Below, one piece after another: positions 28,625 through 34,798 of a stretch of DNA of 36,318 bases. The position numbers and the translations under genes were made by a program. Every line of letters starts with the position of its first letter. The stretch's first letter is position 1. Below the pieces are notes generated by a model that ran no database searches, was not told the DNA's origin, and saw nothing but the letters and a program-made list of their open reading frames with translations. Location of the stretch: positions 1 to 36,318 of the IMG/VR virus record IMGVR_UViG_3300037324_000037; one strand, given 5' to 3'. The DNA comes from a virus.

Positions 28625-28667
28625 TTACGCCGTGGCTATTGACAAAGCGTTACGCCGTGGCTAATAC
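28625..28667 (+). promoter_or_regulatory. Rightward early promoter with two operators (PL/OL-like)
   Basis: TTGACA (28639-28644), 17-bp spacer, TAATAC (28662-28667). Operator copies TTACGCCGTGGCTAT (28625-28639) and TTACGCCGTGGCTAA (28650-28664) are 25 bp apart; the second fills the spacer. The design mirrors 27771-27813 on the other side of the repressor. It drives the accessory operon beginning at 28699. Confidence 0.88.
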
Positions 28668-28698
28668 TCGCCTCACGTTAAACCCAACGGAGAGGCAG

Positions 28699-28878
28699 AT
28701 GCAACCAACCCCCGCCACCATCAAGCTCAGCGAGCTACGCCTGGTGCTCTCGGTCGCCAAGCTGATCGAGAGGGTTAAGTGCAGGCATGGCCTGCGCGAA
28801 GTGCGCGCCACCTGGGGTATCGGCCCCAAGGCCTTGCTGGCTGAGCCCCGATACGTGCTTTGCGGTGGTGCCGCATGA
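28699..28878 (+). CDS. First gene of the rightward operon (59 aa), unknown
   Basis: ATG 28699 is preceded by GGAGAGG and lies about 25 bases after the predicted start site; a longer frame from 28639 would begin inside the promoter. The product, MQPTPATIKLSELRLVLSVAKLIERVKCRHGLREVRATWG, is small, basic and helical, and could bind nucleic acid. No family is recognised. It holds the place of lambda N-like early genes, but no arginine-rich N-peptide pattern is evident. It overlaps the next gene by ATGA. Confidence 0.7.
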   Translation: MQPTPATIKLSELRLVLSVAKLIERVKCRHGLREVRATWGIGPKALLAEPRYVLCGGAA

Positions 28879-29078
28879 ACACAAACACGCACACCCGTGC
28901 CCGAGGCAGCGCCTGGACAGGCCGCGCCCCTCGCACCATGAACGAGGCGTTTGGGCCTCACGTTAGCCTTCCCGGCGAGCGCGAAGCGGCATACCACCGC
29001 AACGACCGCATCGTGATGTGGGCATGCGCCATCGCCTTCGCCGCCCTGCTCGCAATGGCCGCACTGCGCTGGATCTGA
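28875..29078 (+). CDS. Small single-TM protein (67 aa)
   Basis: ATG 28875 overlaps the preceding stop by ATGA. MNTNTHTRARGSAWTGRAPRTMNEAFGPH is a basic soluble part, and IVMWACAIAFAALLAMAALRWI a C-terminal TM segment, i.e. a tail-anchored layout. No family is recognised. The gene is coupled within the rightward operon. Confidence 0.68.
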   Translation: MNTNTHTRARGSAWTGRAPRTMNEAFGPHVSLPGEREAAYHRNDRIVMWACAIAFAALLAMAALRWI

Positions 29079-29083
29079 CAGCC

Positions 29084-29344
29084 ATGGTCAACACGCGCAC
29101 CATGCCCAGCCGTCGACTGCTCGACCCGGGCTTTCGCTACACACCGGCCGTGGCCACAGACATCGGCGCGCGCTTCGCGGCGATGCGCGCAGCCGATGCC
29201 CGTGCCCAGCGCAAGGAGCGCGACGCCCGCCAGGCCGTGCTCGACCTGGAGCCCTGCGCCGCCATCCAACTGCTGCCCACCGCCGTCGTGCTGCAGCTGC
29301 GCCCACCCGCCAAACGCAAATCGCCCGCGCGCCGCACCGCGTGA
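29084..29344 (+). CDS. Small conserved phage protein (86 aa)
   Basis: MVNTRTMPSRRLLDPGFRYTPAVATDIGARFAAMRAADARAQRKERDARQ: the phrase 'LLDP.F.YTPA..TDI...F...R' is one I recall from many short phage early proteins of unknown function. A charged helix follows. ATG 29084 lies five bases after the previous stop; the internal MPSRRLLD at 29102 is an alternative start and matches the usual beginning of relatives better. The C-terminal 30 residues (VVLQLRPPAKRKSPARRTA) are basic. Confidence 0.7.
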   Translation: MVNTRTMPSRRLLDPGFRYTPAVATDIGARFAAMRAADARAQRKERDARQAVLDLEPCAAIQLLPTAVVLQLRPPAKRKSPARRTA

Positions 29345-29748
29345 CCCGATCACCCACCCACCCAGGCAAACCCATGCAAACGCCAGACACAACCATTAAA
29401 CAGGCCGACGAAGCCATGACCCGCATCAAACAGCAGATCAACCGGTCCGCTGGCCAGCACCTGCGCGCGGTGCGCCGCGTGCGCGCTGGCCAGCCGGTAT
29501 TGAGCGAGGGCACGGAAAGCGCACAGAATATCTTGCGCAACGTGCCGCTGGCACCGCTGCACCAGGCCCAGACCGATCCGCCACCAGACACCCGCTCGAT
29601 CGCTCGCTGTTGTGAGCCTACCGAAGAGGAAATTAAAGAAGCTGAGCAGCCCGAGAGCGGCATGCAGATGCTCACCTACCTGCTGATCGCCCTGGCCGTC
29701 GCCGGCCTCGTGTTAGCGGTCGTTCTTTTGATGGCAGCGCAACGCTGA
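29341..29748 (+). CDS. Tail-anchored membrane protein (135 aa)
   Basis: GTG 29341 overlaps the previous stop as GTGA; ATG 29374 (MQTPDTTIKQADEAM) is an alternative. A hydrophilic helix and a Pro/acidic linker (EPTEEEIKEAEQPESG) lead to a C-terminal TM segment, MLTYLLIALAVAGLVLAVVLLMAAQ. The protein should sit in the inner membrane with most of its mass in the cytoplasm. No family is recognised. Confidence 0.68.
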   Translation: MTRSPTHPGKPMQTPDTTIKQADEAMTRIKQQINRSAGQHLRAVRRVRAGQPVLSEGTESAQNILRNVPLAPLHQAQTDPPPDTRSIARCCEPTEEEIKEAEQPESGMQMLTYLLIALAVAGLVLAVVLLMAAQR

Positions 29749-29758
29749 GGCACCCGCC

Positions 29759-29989
29759 ATGCCGCCGGTCACGGATCAACACCGCCGCGCGGCCTTCGCA
29801 GCCTTCGCCTGGTTGGGCTGGACATACGAGCAAGCCATGGCAGACGACACCCGTCAGCGCGTGGTTGAGGCGCGCGCCCACCACCTACGCAAAGCAGAGT
29901 GGCTCAACAGCCAGCGCCGCGTGGTACGCCCTGCCCTGCCACACGCCAGAGATCTCAAGCGAGCGGCGGCCGGCGACTTCGACGACTGA
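29759..29989 (+). CDS. Small soluble protein (76 aa), unknown
   Basis: MPPVTDQHRRAAFAAFAWLGWTYEQAMADDTRQRVVEARAHHLRKAEWLNSQRR. A predominantly helical, basic protein with several Trp/Tyr residues in the first half. It is ten bases after the preceding stop. I have seen similar 'FAWLGWTYEQAM.D...R' small proteins in Burkholderiales phages but know no function. Confidence 0.65.
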   Translation: MPPVTDQHRRAAFAAFAWLGWTYEQAMADDTRQRVVEARAHHLRKAEWLNSQRRVVRPALPHARDLKRAAAGDFDD

Positions 29990-30041
29990 GCCCGAGCCCC
30001 TGTTTTCTCATTTCCTTTACCACCACCAACAACCCCACCCC

Positions 30042-30248
30042 ATGGCCGAAATCACCCTCACCTTGCGCGACACGCCCGCCGGCGGCGTGTCCATACAAAG
30101 CAGCTTCAAGCCCGCCGTGGGCAGCAGCTGCACACCAGCACAAGCCCAGGCGCTCGACCTGCACCACATCGTTGTCAAGGCTTGGCCAGCGAGCATTGAC
30201 TCCGTGGGTGCTGAGATGTCCAGACTGTACCAAGGCGGTGCGGCGTGA
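30042..30248 (+). CDS. Small beta-rich protein (68 aa), unknown
   Basis: ATG 30042 gives MAEITLTLRDTPAGGVSIQSSFKPAVGSSCTPAQAQALDLHHIVVKAW. The opening 'ITLTLRDTPAGGVSI..SF.P..G..CTPAQ' pattern is recurrent in small phage proteins of unknown function (two strands then a helix). A 52-base gap without a clear ribosome-binding site precedes it. The stop overlaps the next candidate start as GTGA. Confidence 0.68.
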   Translation: MAEITLTLRDTPAGGVSIQSSFKPAVGSSCTPAQAQALDLHHIVVKAWPASIDSVGAEMSRLYQGGAA

Positions 30249-30328
30249 GCATCACCTACCCCACCGGCGAAACGGTTGATGAATTGGAAAGCATGCGCAA
30301 GACGCTTAGCACTGAGGTCCGCCCATGA
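30245..30328 (+). CDS. Mini-gene (27 aa), GTG start
   Basis: GTG 30245 overlaps the previous stop as GTGA, and its own stop overlaps the next ATG as ATGA, filling exactly the space between two genes. The product would be MSITYPTGETVDELESMRKT followed by LSTEVRP. Coupling on both sides supports translation; the peptide may matter mainly for ribosome hand-over. Confidence 0.5.
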   Translation: MSITYPTGETVDELESMRKTLSTEVRP

Positions 30329-30942
30329 CCTTCGTGACCACCGCCACCGGCCGCGAGCACCACCTGGCCGGCTTTTACAAGCAGCTCAACACCCCCTGCA
30401 TCGAAGAGATCGCCCACGCCCTCGCGCAGATCAATCGGTTCACCGGCCACGCCAGGCGGCCCTACAGCGTGGCCGAGCATTCTTTGCTGGTAGCGGCCAT
30501 CGCAGCCAGCGAAGGTGCCACCCCAATCGCCCAGCTCGCCGCCCTGCTGCACGACGCCCACGAGGCCTACGCCGGCGACGTGGCCAGCCCAATCAAGTGG
30601 GCGCTGGGCAACGCCTGGACCGTGTTCGAGCAAGAGCAAGAGTTCCAGGTGCACCGAGCCCTCGGCGTGCTTGGCGCCATGCACAGCCACCGCGCCGACA
30701 TCAAGCGCTGGGACTTGATGGCGTTGGCCATCGAGCGGCGCGACCTCATCAACTGGGATCCGGCCACCAGCCGGCCCTGGCCTGTACTGGACACGCCGGG
30801 GCACGAGGTGCTGCCGCTCCCCCTAATGCGTCTCACAAACAACTGGCGTGCCAGACGATCTTGGGCAAGGTGGGCAGAGGTTTTTCTAGGCAAATACCGT
30901 GGGATCAAAAAAGCGGTGCAGGCACAGGGAATCACCCAATGA
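30325..30942 (+). CDS. HD-domain phosphohydrolase (205 aa)
   Basis: An HD-superfamily metal-dependent hydrolase: PYSVAEHSLL (His52), LLHDAHEAYAGD (His76-Asp77, with Asp85) are the metal ligands, arranged as in YfbR-type 5'-deoxynucleotidases. FYKQLNTPCIEEIAHALAQINRFTGHARRPYS is the helix-rich start. The likely role is hydrolysis of deoxynucleoside monophosphates or related nucleotides, altering pools during infection; an anti-defence role against nucleotide signals is possible but unproven. It is coupled on both sides by ATGA. Confidence 0.88.
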   Translation: MTFVTTATGREHHLAGFYKQLNTPCIEEIAHALAQINRFTGHARRPYSVAEHSLLVAAIAASEGATPIAQLAALLHDAHEAYAGDVASPIKWALGNAWTVFEQEQEFQVHRALGVLGAMHSHRADIKRWDLMALAIERRDLINWDPATSRPWPVLDTPGHEVLPLPLMRLTNNWRARRSWARWAEVFLGKYRGIKKAVQAQGITQ

Positions 30943-31337
30943 TCCACCACACACCCACCAAGAAAAACGCGATCGCAGCCCAGCAGCTAGCTAGAGTGCG
31001 GCTTGAGCTGAAACGATCCAAAGAGCCGATCAGGGCGGCCGACCTTGCGCAGCGCGCAAGCGTTGACGTGACCACCGCCACCACCATGCTGGTGCGCCTG
31101 CGCACTGAGGGCTTGGCCAGGGCAGCGGGCAAGGACACAAACCCAGCAGCCACTTGCAAAAACAAGGCCAGCAAAAGCGTCACGCTGTGGGCTTGGCACG
31201 CACTGCGCCCGGTCAGCGTCGCGCCCCCCACCTACATCCCACACCTCCCCAGCACCCAGCCCAACGGATCTGTCGAGTTTTGGAGCGCCTGGAGCCAGGC
31301 AATGAACGCGCCGGCGCGCCTGGAGCTGCAACCATGA
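30939..31337 (+). CDS. Winged-helix-like protein (132 aa)
   Basis: ATG 30939 overlaps the HD gene stop as ATGA. The N-terminal half, IAAQQLARVRLELKRSKEPIRAADLAQRASVDVTTATTMLVRLRTEGLARAAG, is a clear winged-helix fold (helix, turn, recognition helix, wing), like MarR/GntR regulators. The rest is Pro-rich and ends WSAWSQAMNAPARLEL. It may regulate this operon or a host promoter. No specific family is assigned. Confidence 0.72.
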   Translation: MIHHTPTKKNAIAAQQLARVRLELKRSKEPIRAADLAQRASVDVTTATTMLVRLRTEGLARAAGKDTNPAATCKNKASKSVTLWAWHALRPVSVAPPTYIPHLPSTQPNGSVEFWSAWSQAMNAPARLELQP

Positions 31338-31567
31338 CCGCCACCCGAAAACCCTGGACGCCCGAGCAGATCAAGGCCCTGCGCCGCCTCTACCCCCACT
31401 ACAGCGCCGATGTGGTGGGCCGCGTGATCGGCCGGGCCATGAGCAGCGTGCATGCAAAAGTCAACGCGCTCGGCATCGCCAAAAGCGAAGCCTTTCAAGC
31501 GAGCGCCCACACCCAAGGCGCCCACAACCCTTTTTCGGCGAGCGTAAGGCACCGGCTGCAGGGGTAG
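31334..31567 (+). CDS. Myb/SANT-like DNA-binding protein (77 aa)
   Basis: ATG 31334 overlaps the previous stop by ATGA. WTPEQIKALRRLYPHYSADVVGRVIGRAMSSVHAKVNALGIAKS (residues about 8-51) matches the short phage Myb-like HTH often written 'WT...I..L...YP......A..LGRS..AV..KA..LGL.K'. Such proteins probably bind DNA; targets are unknown. A 26-residue tail follows. Confidence 0.78.
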   Translation: MTATRKPWTPEQIKALRRLYPHYSADVVGRVIGRAMSSVHAKVNALGIAKSEAFQASAHTQGAHNPFSASVRHRLQG

Positions 31568-31571
31568 ACCG

Positions 31572-32066
31572 ATGACCCGCAAAACCAGCAGCTACACGCG
31601 CAACCGACAACGCCAAACGCCTTGGCAGCGCGAGCGCCAGAAGTCCGTCAACGCAGTCAAAGAAGCCGTGATGCTGACCCTGATCAACACCGACATCGAG
31701 CGCCTGCGCACCGGGGTCGACATGCAGGCCTGGGCAGGCAGCAACGCCCCGGCGCTGGTGAACCTGTGCGGCCGGCTGATCTACATCGTCTGCCACGCCG
31801 CGCGTCACCACGGCCTGGGCGAGTCTGCCGATGCGCGCATCCTCGCATCCACCGCCAACGCGCTGGCCGACTTGGCCAAGCGCCCGGCAAGACTAGAGCA
31901 GCAGCGCGCCAGCATCCAAGGCGGGCTGCTCGCCATCGACCGCATGCTGCCCCACCTCAACACCTGGAGCCTGGCAGCGGGTGCGCTGGAGCTCGACGGG
32001 CTGCTGCAGCGCACCGAGGGCATGGGCACGGCCGACGTGCGGCAGTTCATCCTAAAAAACATCTGA
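31572..32066 (+). CDS. Conserved helical phage protein (164 aa)
   Basis: A 164-aa, mostly helical protein: TPWQRERQKSVNAVKEAVMLTLINTDIERLRTGVDMQAWAGSNAPALVNLCGRLIYIVCHAARHHGLG and ILASTANALADLAKRPARLEQQRASIQGGLLAIDRML. The N-terminal 20 residues are basic. Similar proteins occur in early/accessory regions of Burkholderiales phages, function unknown to me. No catalytic motif or TM segment is evident. It starts four bases after the Myb-like gene. Confidence 0.7.
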   Translation: MTRKTSSYTRNRQRQTPWQRERQKSVNAVKEAVMLTLINTDIERLRTGVDMQAWAGSNAPALVNLCGRLIYIVCHAARHHGLGESADARILASTANALADLAKRPARLEQQRASIQGGLLAIDRMLPHLNTWSLAAGALELDGLLQRTEGMGTADVRQFILKNI

Positions 32067-32076
32067 GGAGAACGCC

Positions 32077-32574
32077 ATGAAAAAATACACACAGGCGGAA
32101 TTCGACGCCTTCCTAATCGTTAATGGTTTTCGACAGTGCCCGTCAGGGGACTACAGTGGAATCCGTGTCTTTGATGAACAATGCCGCTTCGGTGAGTGGT
32201 GCATCTTCGGTGATGGGTGCAGCTTCGGTGCGTGGTGCATCTTCGGTGAGGGGTGCAGCTTTGGTGCGTGGTGCAACTTCGGTGAGGGGTGCAGCTTCGG
32301 TGCGTGGTGCAGCTTCGAGGGCAGCAAAGTAAAGAAGGGGTATCCGTTTATAGCCATTGCAGGGGCAGGCACTGAAGCACGCACCACGTATTTCTTCAAC
32401 CACGTAGACGCTATCCGGGTACGCAGTGGCTGCTTCTTTGGCACGCTAGCAGGATTTCGCTCAAAGGTGCTCATTGACACCCAAGAGGATAAGACGCATA
32501 TTAAAGCGCTCCAGTACCTTGGCATGGCCAACATTGCAGCTGCCACCTTTGACCCAACACAGATCAAAAAATGA
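32077..32574 (+). CDS. Cys-periodic hexapeptide-repeat protein (165 aa)
   Basis: Residues 36-80 are a hexapeptide array in which Cys recurs every six residues (36, 42, 48, 54, 60, 66, 72, 78), with FG following two later (CRFGEW, CIFGDG, CSFGAW and so on). Such a period suggests a left-handed beta-helix, with stacked Cys and Phe ladders. A ~35-residue N-terminal part and an ~85-residue C-terminal globular domain (TTYFFNHVDAIRVRSGCFFG, DTQEDKTHIKALQYLGMANI) frame it. I recall similar proteins in phages and none with a known function; metal binding or DNA mimicry are guesses. It is AT-richer than upstream genes. Confidence 0.8.
   Translation: MKKYTQAEFDAFLIVNGFRQCPSGDYSGIRVFDEQCRFGEWCIFGDGCSFGAWCIFGEGCSFGAWCNFGEGCSFGAWCSFEGSKVKKGYPFIAIAGAGTEARTTYFFNHVDAIRVRSGCFFGTLAGFRSKVLIDTQEDKTHIKALQYLGMANIAAATFDPTQIKK
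32182..32316 (+). repeat. 36-nt tandem repeats encoding the hexapeptide array
   Basis: The hexapeptide array is encoded by near-identical 36-nt units (two hexapeptides each), with short 18-nt sub-repeats alternating between GCGTGG-type and GAGGGG-type ends. Copy number could change by slippage in multiples of 18 or 36 without altering the frame. Confidence 0.88.
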
Positions 32575-32957
32575 TACTCACTGACGAAAAATTAAAAAGT
32601 ATTTACGACGATCACCAAGATCAAATGGTGAGCATTGAATTGGGACGATCAGTTGAAGCCGCAGTGCTGGCAAAGCTTGCCAGCGGGCAGGAGCCTGTGG
32701 CTTGGCAAACCTTCGACGGTGAAGGGGGCTATGAGTTCCGGCAATTTGCAGAAAACGAAACGTACCACGATGACTACATCAAACGGAACGGTGAAAAGTA
32801 TTCAGCGTGGGTCACGCCACTATACACCCACCCAGCACCAGCACAGCAGCCGCTAACCCTGCGCGAGATGGCAGCAGCCATAGGCACATTCGCAGACGAT
32901 GCAATTAACATTGCCCGCGCTATCGAATACGCACACGGCATCAAGGAAAAGAAGTGA
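32571..32957 (+). CDS. Accessory protein A of a paralogous pair (128 aa)
   Basis: MILTDEKLKSIYDDHQDQMVSIELGRSVEAAVLAKLASGQEPVAW then a variable middle, TPLYTHPAPAQQPLT and a C-terminal helix ending AYAHGIKEKK-like (AIEYAHGIKEKK). The phrase 'SGQEPVAW ... TPLY.HPAPAQ.PL' is shared with the next gene and with many phage accessory proteins; function unknown. ATGA overlaps connect it to both neighbours. A bait or protein-interaction module would fit but is not shown. Confidence 0.72.
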   Translation: MILTDEKLKSIYDDHQDQMVSIELGRSVEAAVLAKLASGQEPVAWQTFDGEGGYEFRQFAENETYHDDYIKRNGEKYSAWVTPLYTHPAPAQQPLTLREMAAAIGTFADDAINIARAIEYAHGIKEKK

Positions 32958-33331
32958 GCGATAAACAATTGATGCAAGACGCTTATGACGCGCTTTGCGT
33001 AGTTTTTCCAGGACAGCTAGCAATGGCTGAATGGGAGCAAAACGAAACACTTAGAGCAGCTCTACGCGAGCGGCTGGCGCAGCCTATTGCCAGCGGTCAG
33101 GAGCCGGTAGCTTGGTGGGATGAAGATGGCGTTCGTCTGCGCTACAGCGACACTGTTGACGTACCGCGTGGCACTCCGCTCTATTTTCACCCAGCACCAG
33201 CACAGCATCCGCTACGTCGTGATGAAGTTGCAGACTTGCATGAGGAAACCGAGCCACTGTGCTCGTTGTATACATTTCGGGATATTGTCGCAGACATAGA
33301 AGCCAAACACGGCATCAAGGAAAAGCCATGA
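32954..33331 (+). CDS. Accessory protein B of a paralogous pair (125 aa)
   Basis: Starts MSDKQLMQDAYDALCVVFPGQLAMAEW, then IASGQEPVAWWDEDGVRLRYSDT, TPLYFHPAPAQHPLRRDE, and ends EAKHGIKEKP. The central and C-terminal phrases match the preceding gene at protein and DNA level, so the two arose by duplication; the N-terminal 30 residues differ. Overlaps both neighbours by ATGA. No recognised function. Confidence 0.72.
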   Translation: MSDKQLMQDAYDALCVVFPGQLAMAEWEQNETLRAALRERLAQPIASGQEPVAWWDEDGVRLRYSDTVDVPRGTPLYFHPAPAQHPLRRDEVADLHEETEPLCSLYTFRDIVADIEAKHGIKEKP

Positions 33332-34023
33332 TATTGAACACGACTTTGGAAAAAATCAGGGAGCACTCGCCATGCCGCGACGGCTGGGCGAAATTGCTCA
33401 AGCATCTGGGCAAGACCGCAGCCGACAACGAGCCGCTGGCCATCGTCACGATCATCGACGCAAACAAGCTCGATGACGCGCTGTGGTGCTTGCGCGCTGT
33501 CAGCGGCCATGACCATGAGATTCGGCTTTTTGGCGTTTGGTGCGCCCGCCAGGTGCAGCACCTGATGAAGGACCCGCGATCAATTGCCTCGCTCGATGTT
33601 GCAGAACGCTTTGCGAATGGCGAAGCGAGCGAGAAAGAGTTGTCCGACGCAGGGGCCGCCGCATGGGCAGCAAGGGCCGCCGCAGGGGCCGCCGCAGGGG
33701 CCGCCGCAGGGGCCGCCGCATGGGACGACGCAAGGGCCGCCGCGTTGGCCGCATGGGCCGCCGCAAGTGCCGCAGGGGACGCCGCAAGGGACGCCGCAGG
33801 GGCAGCAAGGGCCGCCGCATGGGCAGCAGGGGCCGCCGCAGGGGCCGCCGCAGGGGCCGCCGCAGGGGCCGCCGCAGGGGCCGCCGCGTTGGCCGCATGG
33901 GCCGCCGCAAGGGACGCCGCAAGGGCCGCCGCAAGTGCCGCACGGGACGCCGCAAGTGCCGCCCAGGAAAAAGAGCTTCGCGCCGTATGCGCCCGCATTA
34001 CCGAGCAGGAGGCAGGAAATTAA
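33328..34023 (+). CDS. Ala-rich repeat protein with conserved N-domain (231 aa)
   Basis: ATG 33328 overlaps the previous stop by ATGA; a longer frame exists upstream. Residues 1-100 are a conserved domain (SPCRDGWAKLLKHLGKT, LAIVTIIDANKLDDALWCLRAV, EIRLFGVWCARQVQHLMKD, SLDVAERFANGEAS) seen in phage and bacterial proteins sometimes labelled 'putative immunity'. Residues about 109-214 are an Ala-rich array (AAAGAAAGAAAGAAAW...), encoded by a 12-nt GGGGCCGCCGCA repeat, likely one long helix. A charged tail (QEKELRAVCARITEQEAG) ends it. Expansion of the repeat is stronger than in relatives I recall. Function unknown. Confidence 0.75.
   Translation: MILNTTLEKIREHSPCRDGWAKLLKHLGKTAADNEPLAIVTIIDANKLDDALWCLRAVSGHDHEIRLFGVWCARQVQHLMKDPRSIASLDVAERFANGEASEKELSDAGAAAWAARAAAGAAAGAAAGAAAWDDARAAALAAWAAASAAGDAARDAAGAARAAAWAAGAAAGAAAGAAAGAAAGAAALAAWAAARDAARAAASAARDAASAAQEKELRAVCARITEQEAGN
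33650..33966 (+). repeat. 12-nt GC-rich tandem repeat array
   Basis: About 26 units of GGGGCCGCCGCA and variants (GGGACGCCGCAA, TTGGCCGCATGG, AAGTGCCGCA...). Because the unit is a multiple of three and free of stops, all six frames stay open here, producing spurious long frames on both strands. G-runs every 12 bases could form quadruplexes. Confidence 0.92.
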
Positions 34024-34056
34024 AATGAACCGCAAAACAACTTTGAAGGAATAATC

Positions 34057-34458
34057 ATGGGCATGCAAAGCCACCAACAACAGGTAGTTGATTTCCTCCG
34101 TGAAAATCCAAAAAGTACCGGCGCAGAGATAGCTGCCGGTCTTGCGAAATACGGCAAGAGCCAGAATTCAATTGACTTACTTATTAAAGCGTTGCGCACA
34201 AAAGGATTGTGCAAAATGACGGGCCGGCCGGGTATTGAGTGGCGGTATGAACTGACCGAGCTTTGCAAAGCCAATGGCTTTTGTAGTGTGCTTCCAGACA
34301 AGACCGTCACGGTCTCAGTCAAGACAATGGCCCCGGTTCCCGAGGGCACAGCTCTAGTCAAAATGCCATCTGTGTATCGACCATACGTGCCCGGCGCGTG
34401 GGAGTCGGTTCGGCCCGGCGCTGACGATCACAAAAGGCATAAGTCCTTGGTCATCTAA
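34057..34458 (+). CDS. wHTH protein closing the rightward operon (133 aa)
   Basis: MGMQSHQQQVVDFLRENPKSTGAEIAAGLAKYGKSQNSIDLLIKALRTKGLCKMTG is a winged helix (VVDFLRENPKSTGAEIAAGL, SIDLLIKALRTKGLC). The C-terminal part (PVPEGTALVKMPSVYRPYVPGAWESVRPGAD) is Pro-rich and unlike the rest. It is preceded by AAGGAATAATC, a fair ribosome-binding site. It is the last gene before a strong terminator; a regulator or host-takeover factor is plausible. Confidence 0.78.
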   Translation: MGMQSHQQQVVDFLRENPKSTGAEIAAGLAKYGKSQNSIDLLIKALRTKGLCKMTGRPGIEWRYELTELCKANGFCSVLPDKTVTVSVKTMAPVPEGTALVKMPSVYRPYVPGAWESVRPGADDHKRHKSLVI

Positions 34459-34461
34459 AAG

Positions 34462-34499
34462 AAAAAGCCCGACATGGGTTTTCACATATCGGGCTTTTT
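34462..34499. terminator. Bidirectional intrinsic terminator between converging operons
   Basis: AAAAAGCCCGA (34462-34472) pairs with TCGGGCTTTTT (34489-34499) over 11 bp around a 16-base loop, with T-runs on both strands. It ends the rightward operon and, reading left, the late transcript coming from Rz and the 48-aa gene. Confidence 0.92.
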
Positions 34500-34571
34500 G
34501 GTTGATAACAGCATCGGATTGCACCGACTTCTGAACCGTTCCTTGGGGCCGGGTAGGTTATTTACGGGCTT

Positions 34572-34792
34572 GCCATCAAATAAACGGGCCGGAGCTGATC
34601 CCGGCATCCCCTGCAAACCATGACAGGGCTTTTGGTTGGTTCGCGTATCAGCCTACGCATTCCGCTAAAAAGTTTGATGGTGGCCGGTGCTGATCTCCGG
34701 CTTGTTCTGCTCACCACGTCGGCAGTCTCGCGATTTTAATGTGCGGGTCACACGTCTGTCGGTCGGCGCATCAGCCTGCGCGGTTCACCATC
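34572..34792. ncRNA. Tandem structured-RNA candidate (two units) in the gene-free stretch 34500-34798
   Basis: Unit A is closed by CCATCAAA (34573-34580) with TTTGATGG (34673-34680). Unit B is closed by GATGGTG (34676-34682) with CACCATC (34786-34792); the shared strand means they compete. Each unit has hairpin 1, GCCGG...CCGGC (34588-34605; 34683-34701) with GCTGA in the loop, and hairpin 2 with loop TCAGCC (GCGTA/TACGC 34643-34658; GCGCA/TGCGC 34766-34781). The loops GCTGA and TCAGC are complementary. Unit A has a middle CCCTG/CAGGG stem. The strand is undetermined; on the minus strand it would sit between the 48-aa gene and the terminator. No coding frame or tRNA was found here. Confidence 0.6.
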
Positions 34793-34798
34793 ATCAGT

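Noticed and set aside
33315-34080. Several long frames on both strands in the 12-nt repeat region
   Set aside because: They are low-complexity (Pro-, Arg-, Gly- or Cys-rich) consequences of a stop-free repeat whose length is a multiple of three. Only the frame with a conserved N-terminal domain and ATGA coupling was kept.
34500-34798. tRNA genes or a CRISPR array in the gene-free stretch
   Set aside because: No cloverleaf with a GGTTCGA-type T-loop and CCA-proximal acceptor stem was found, and the two similar units are diverged and structured rather than identical repeats with spacers.
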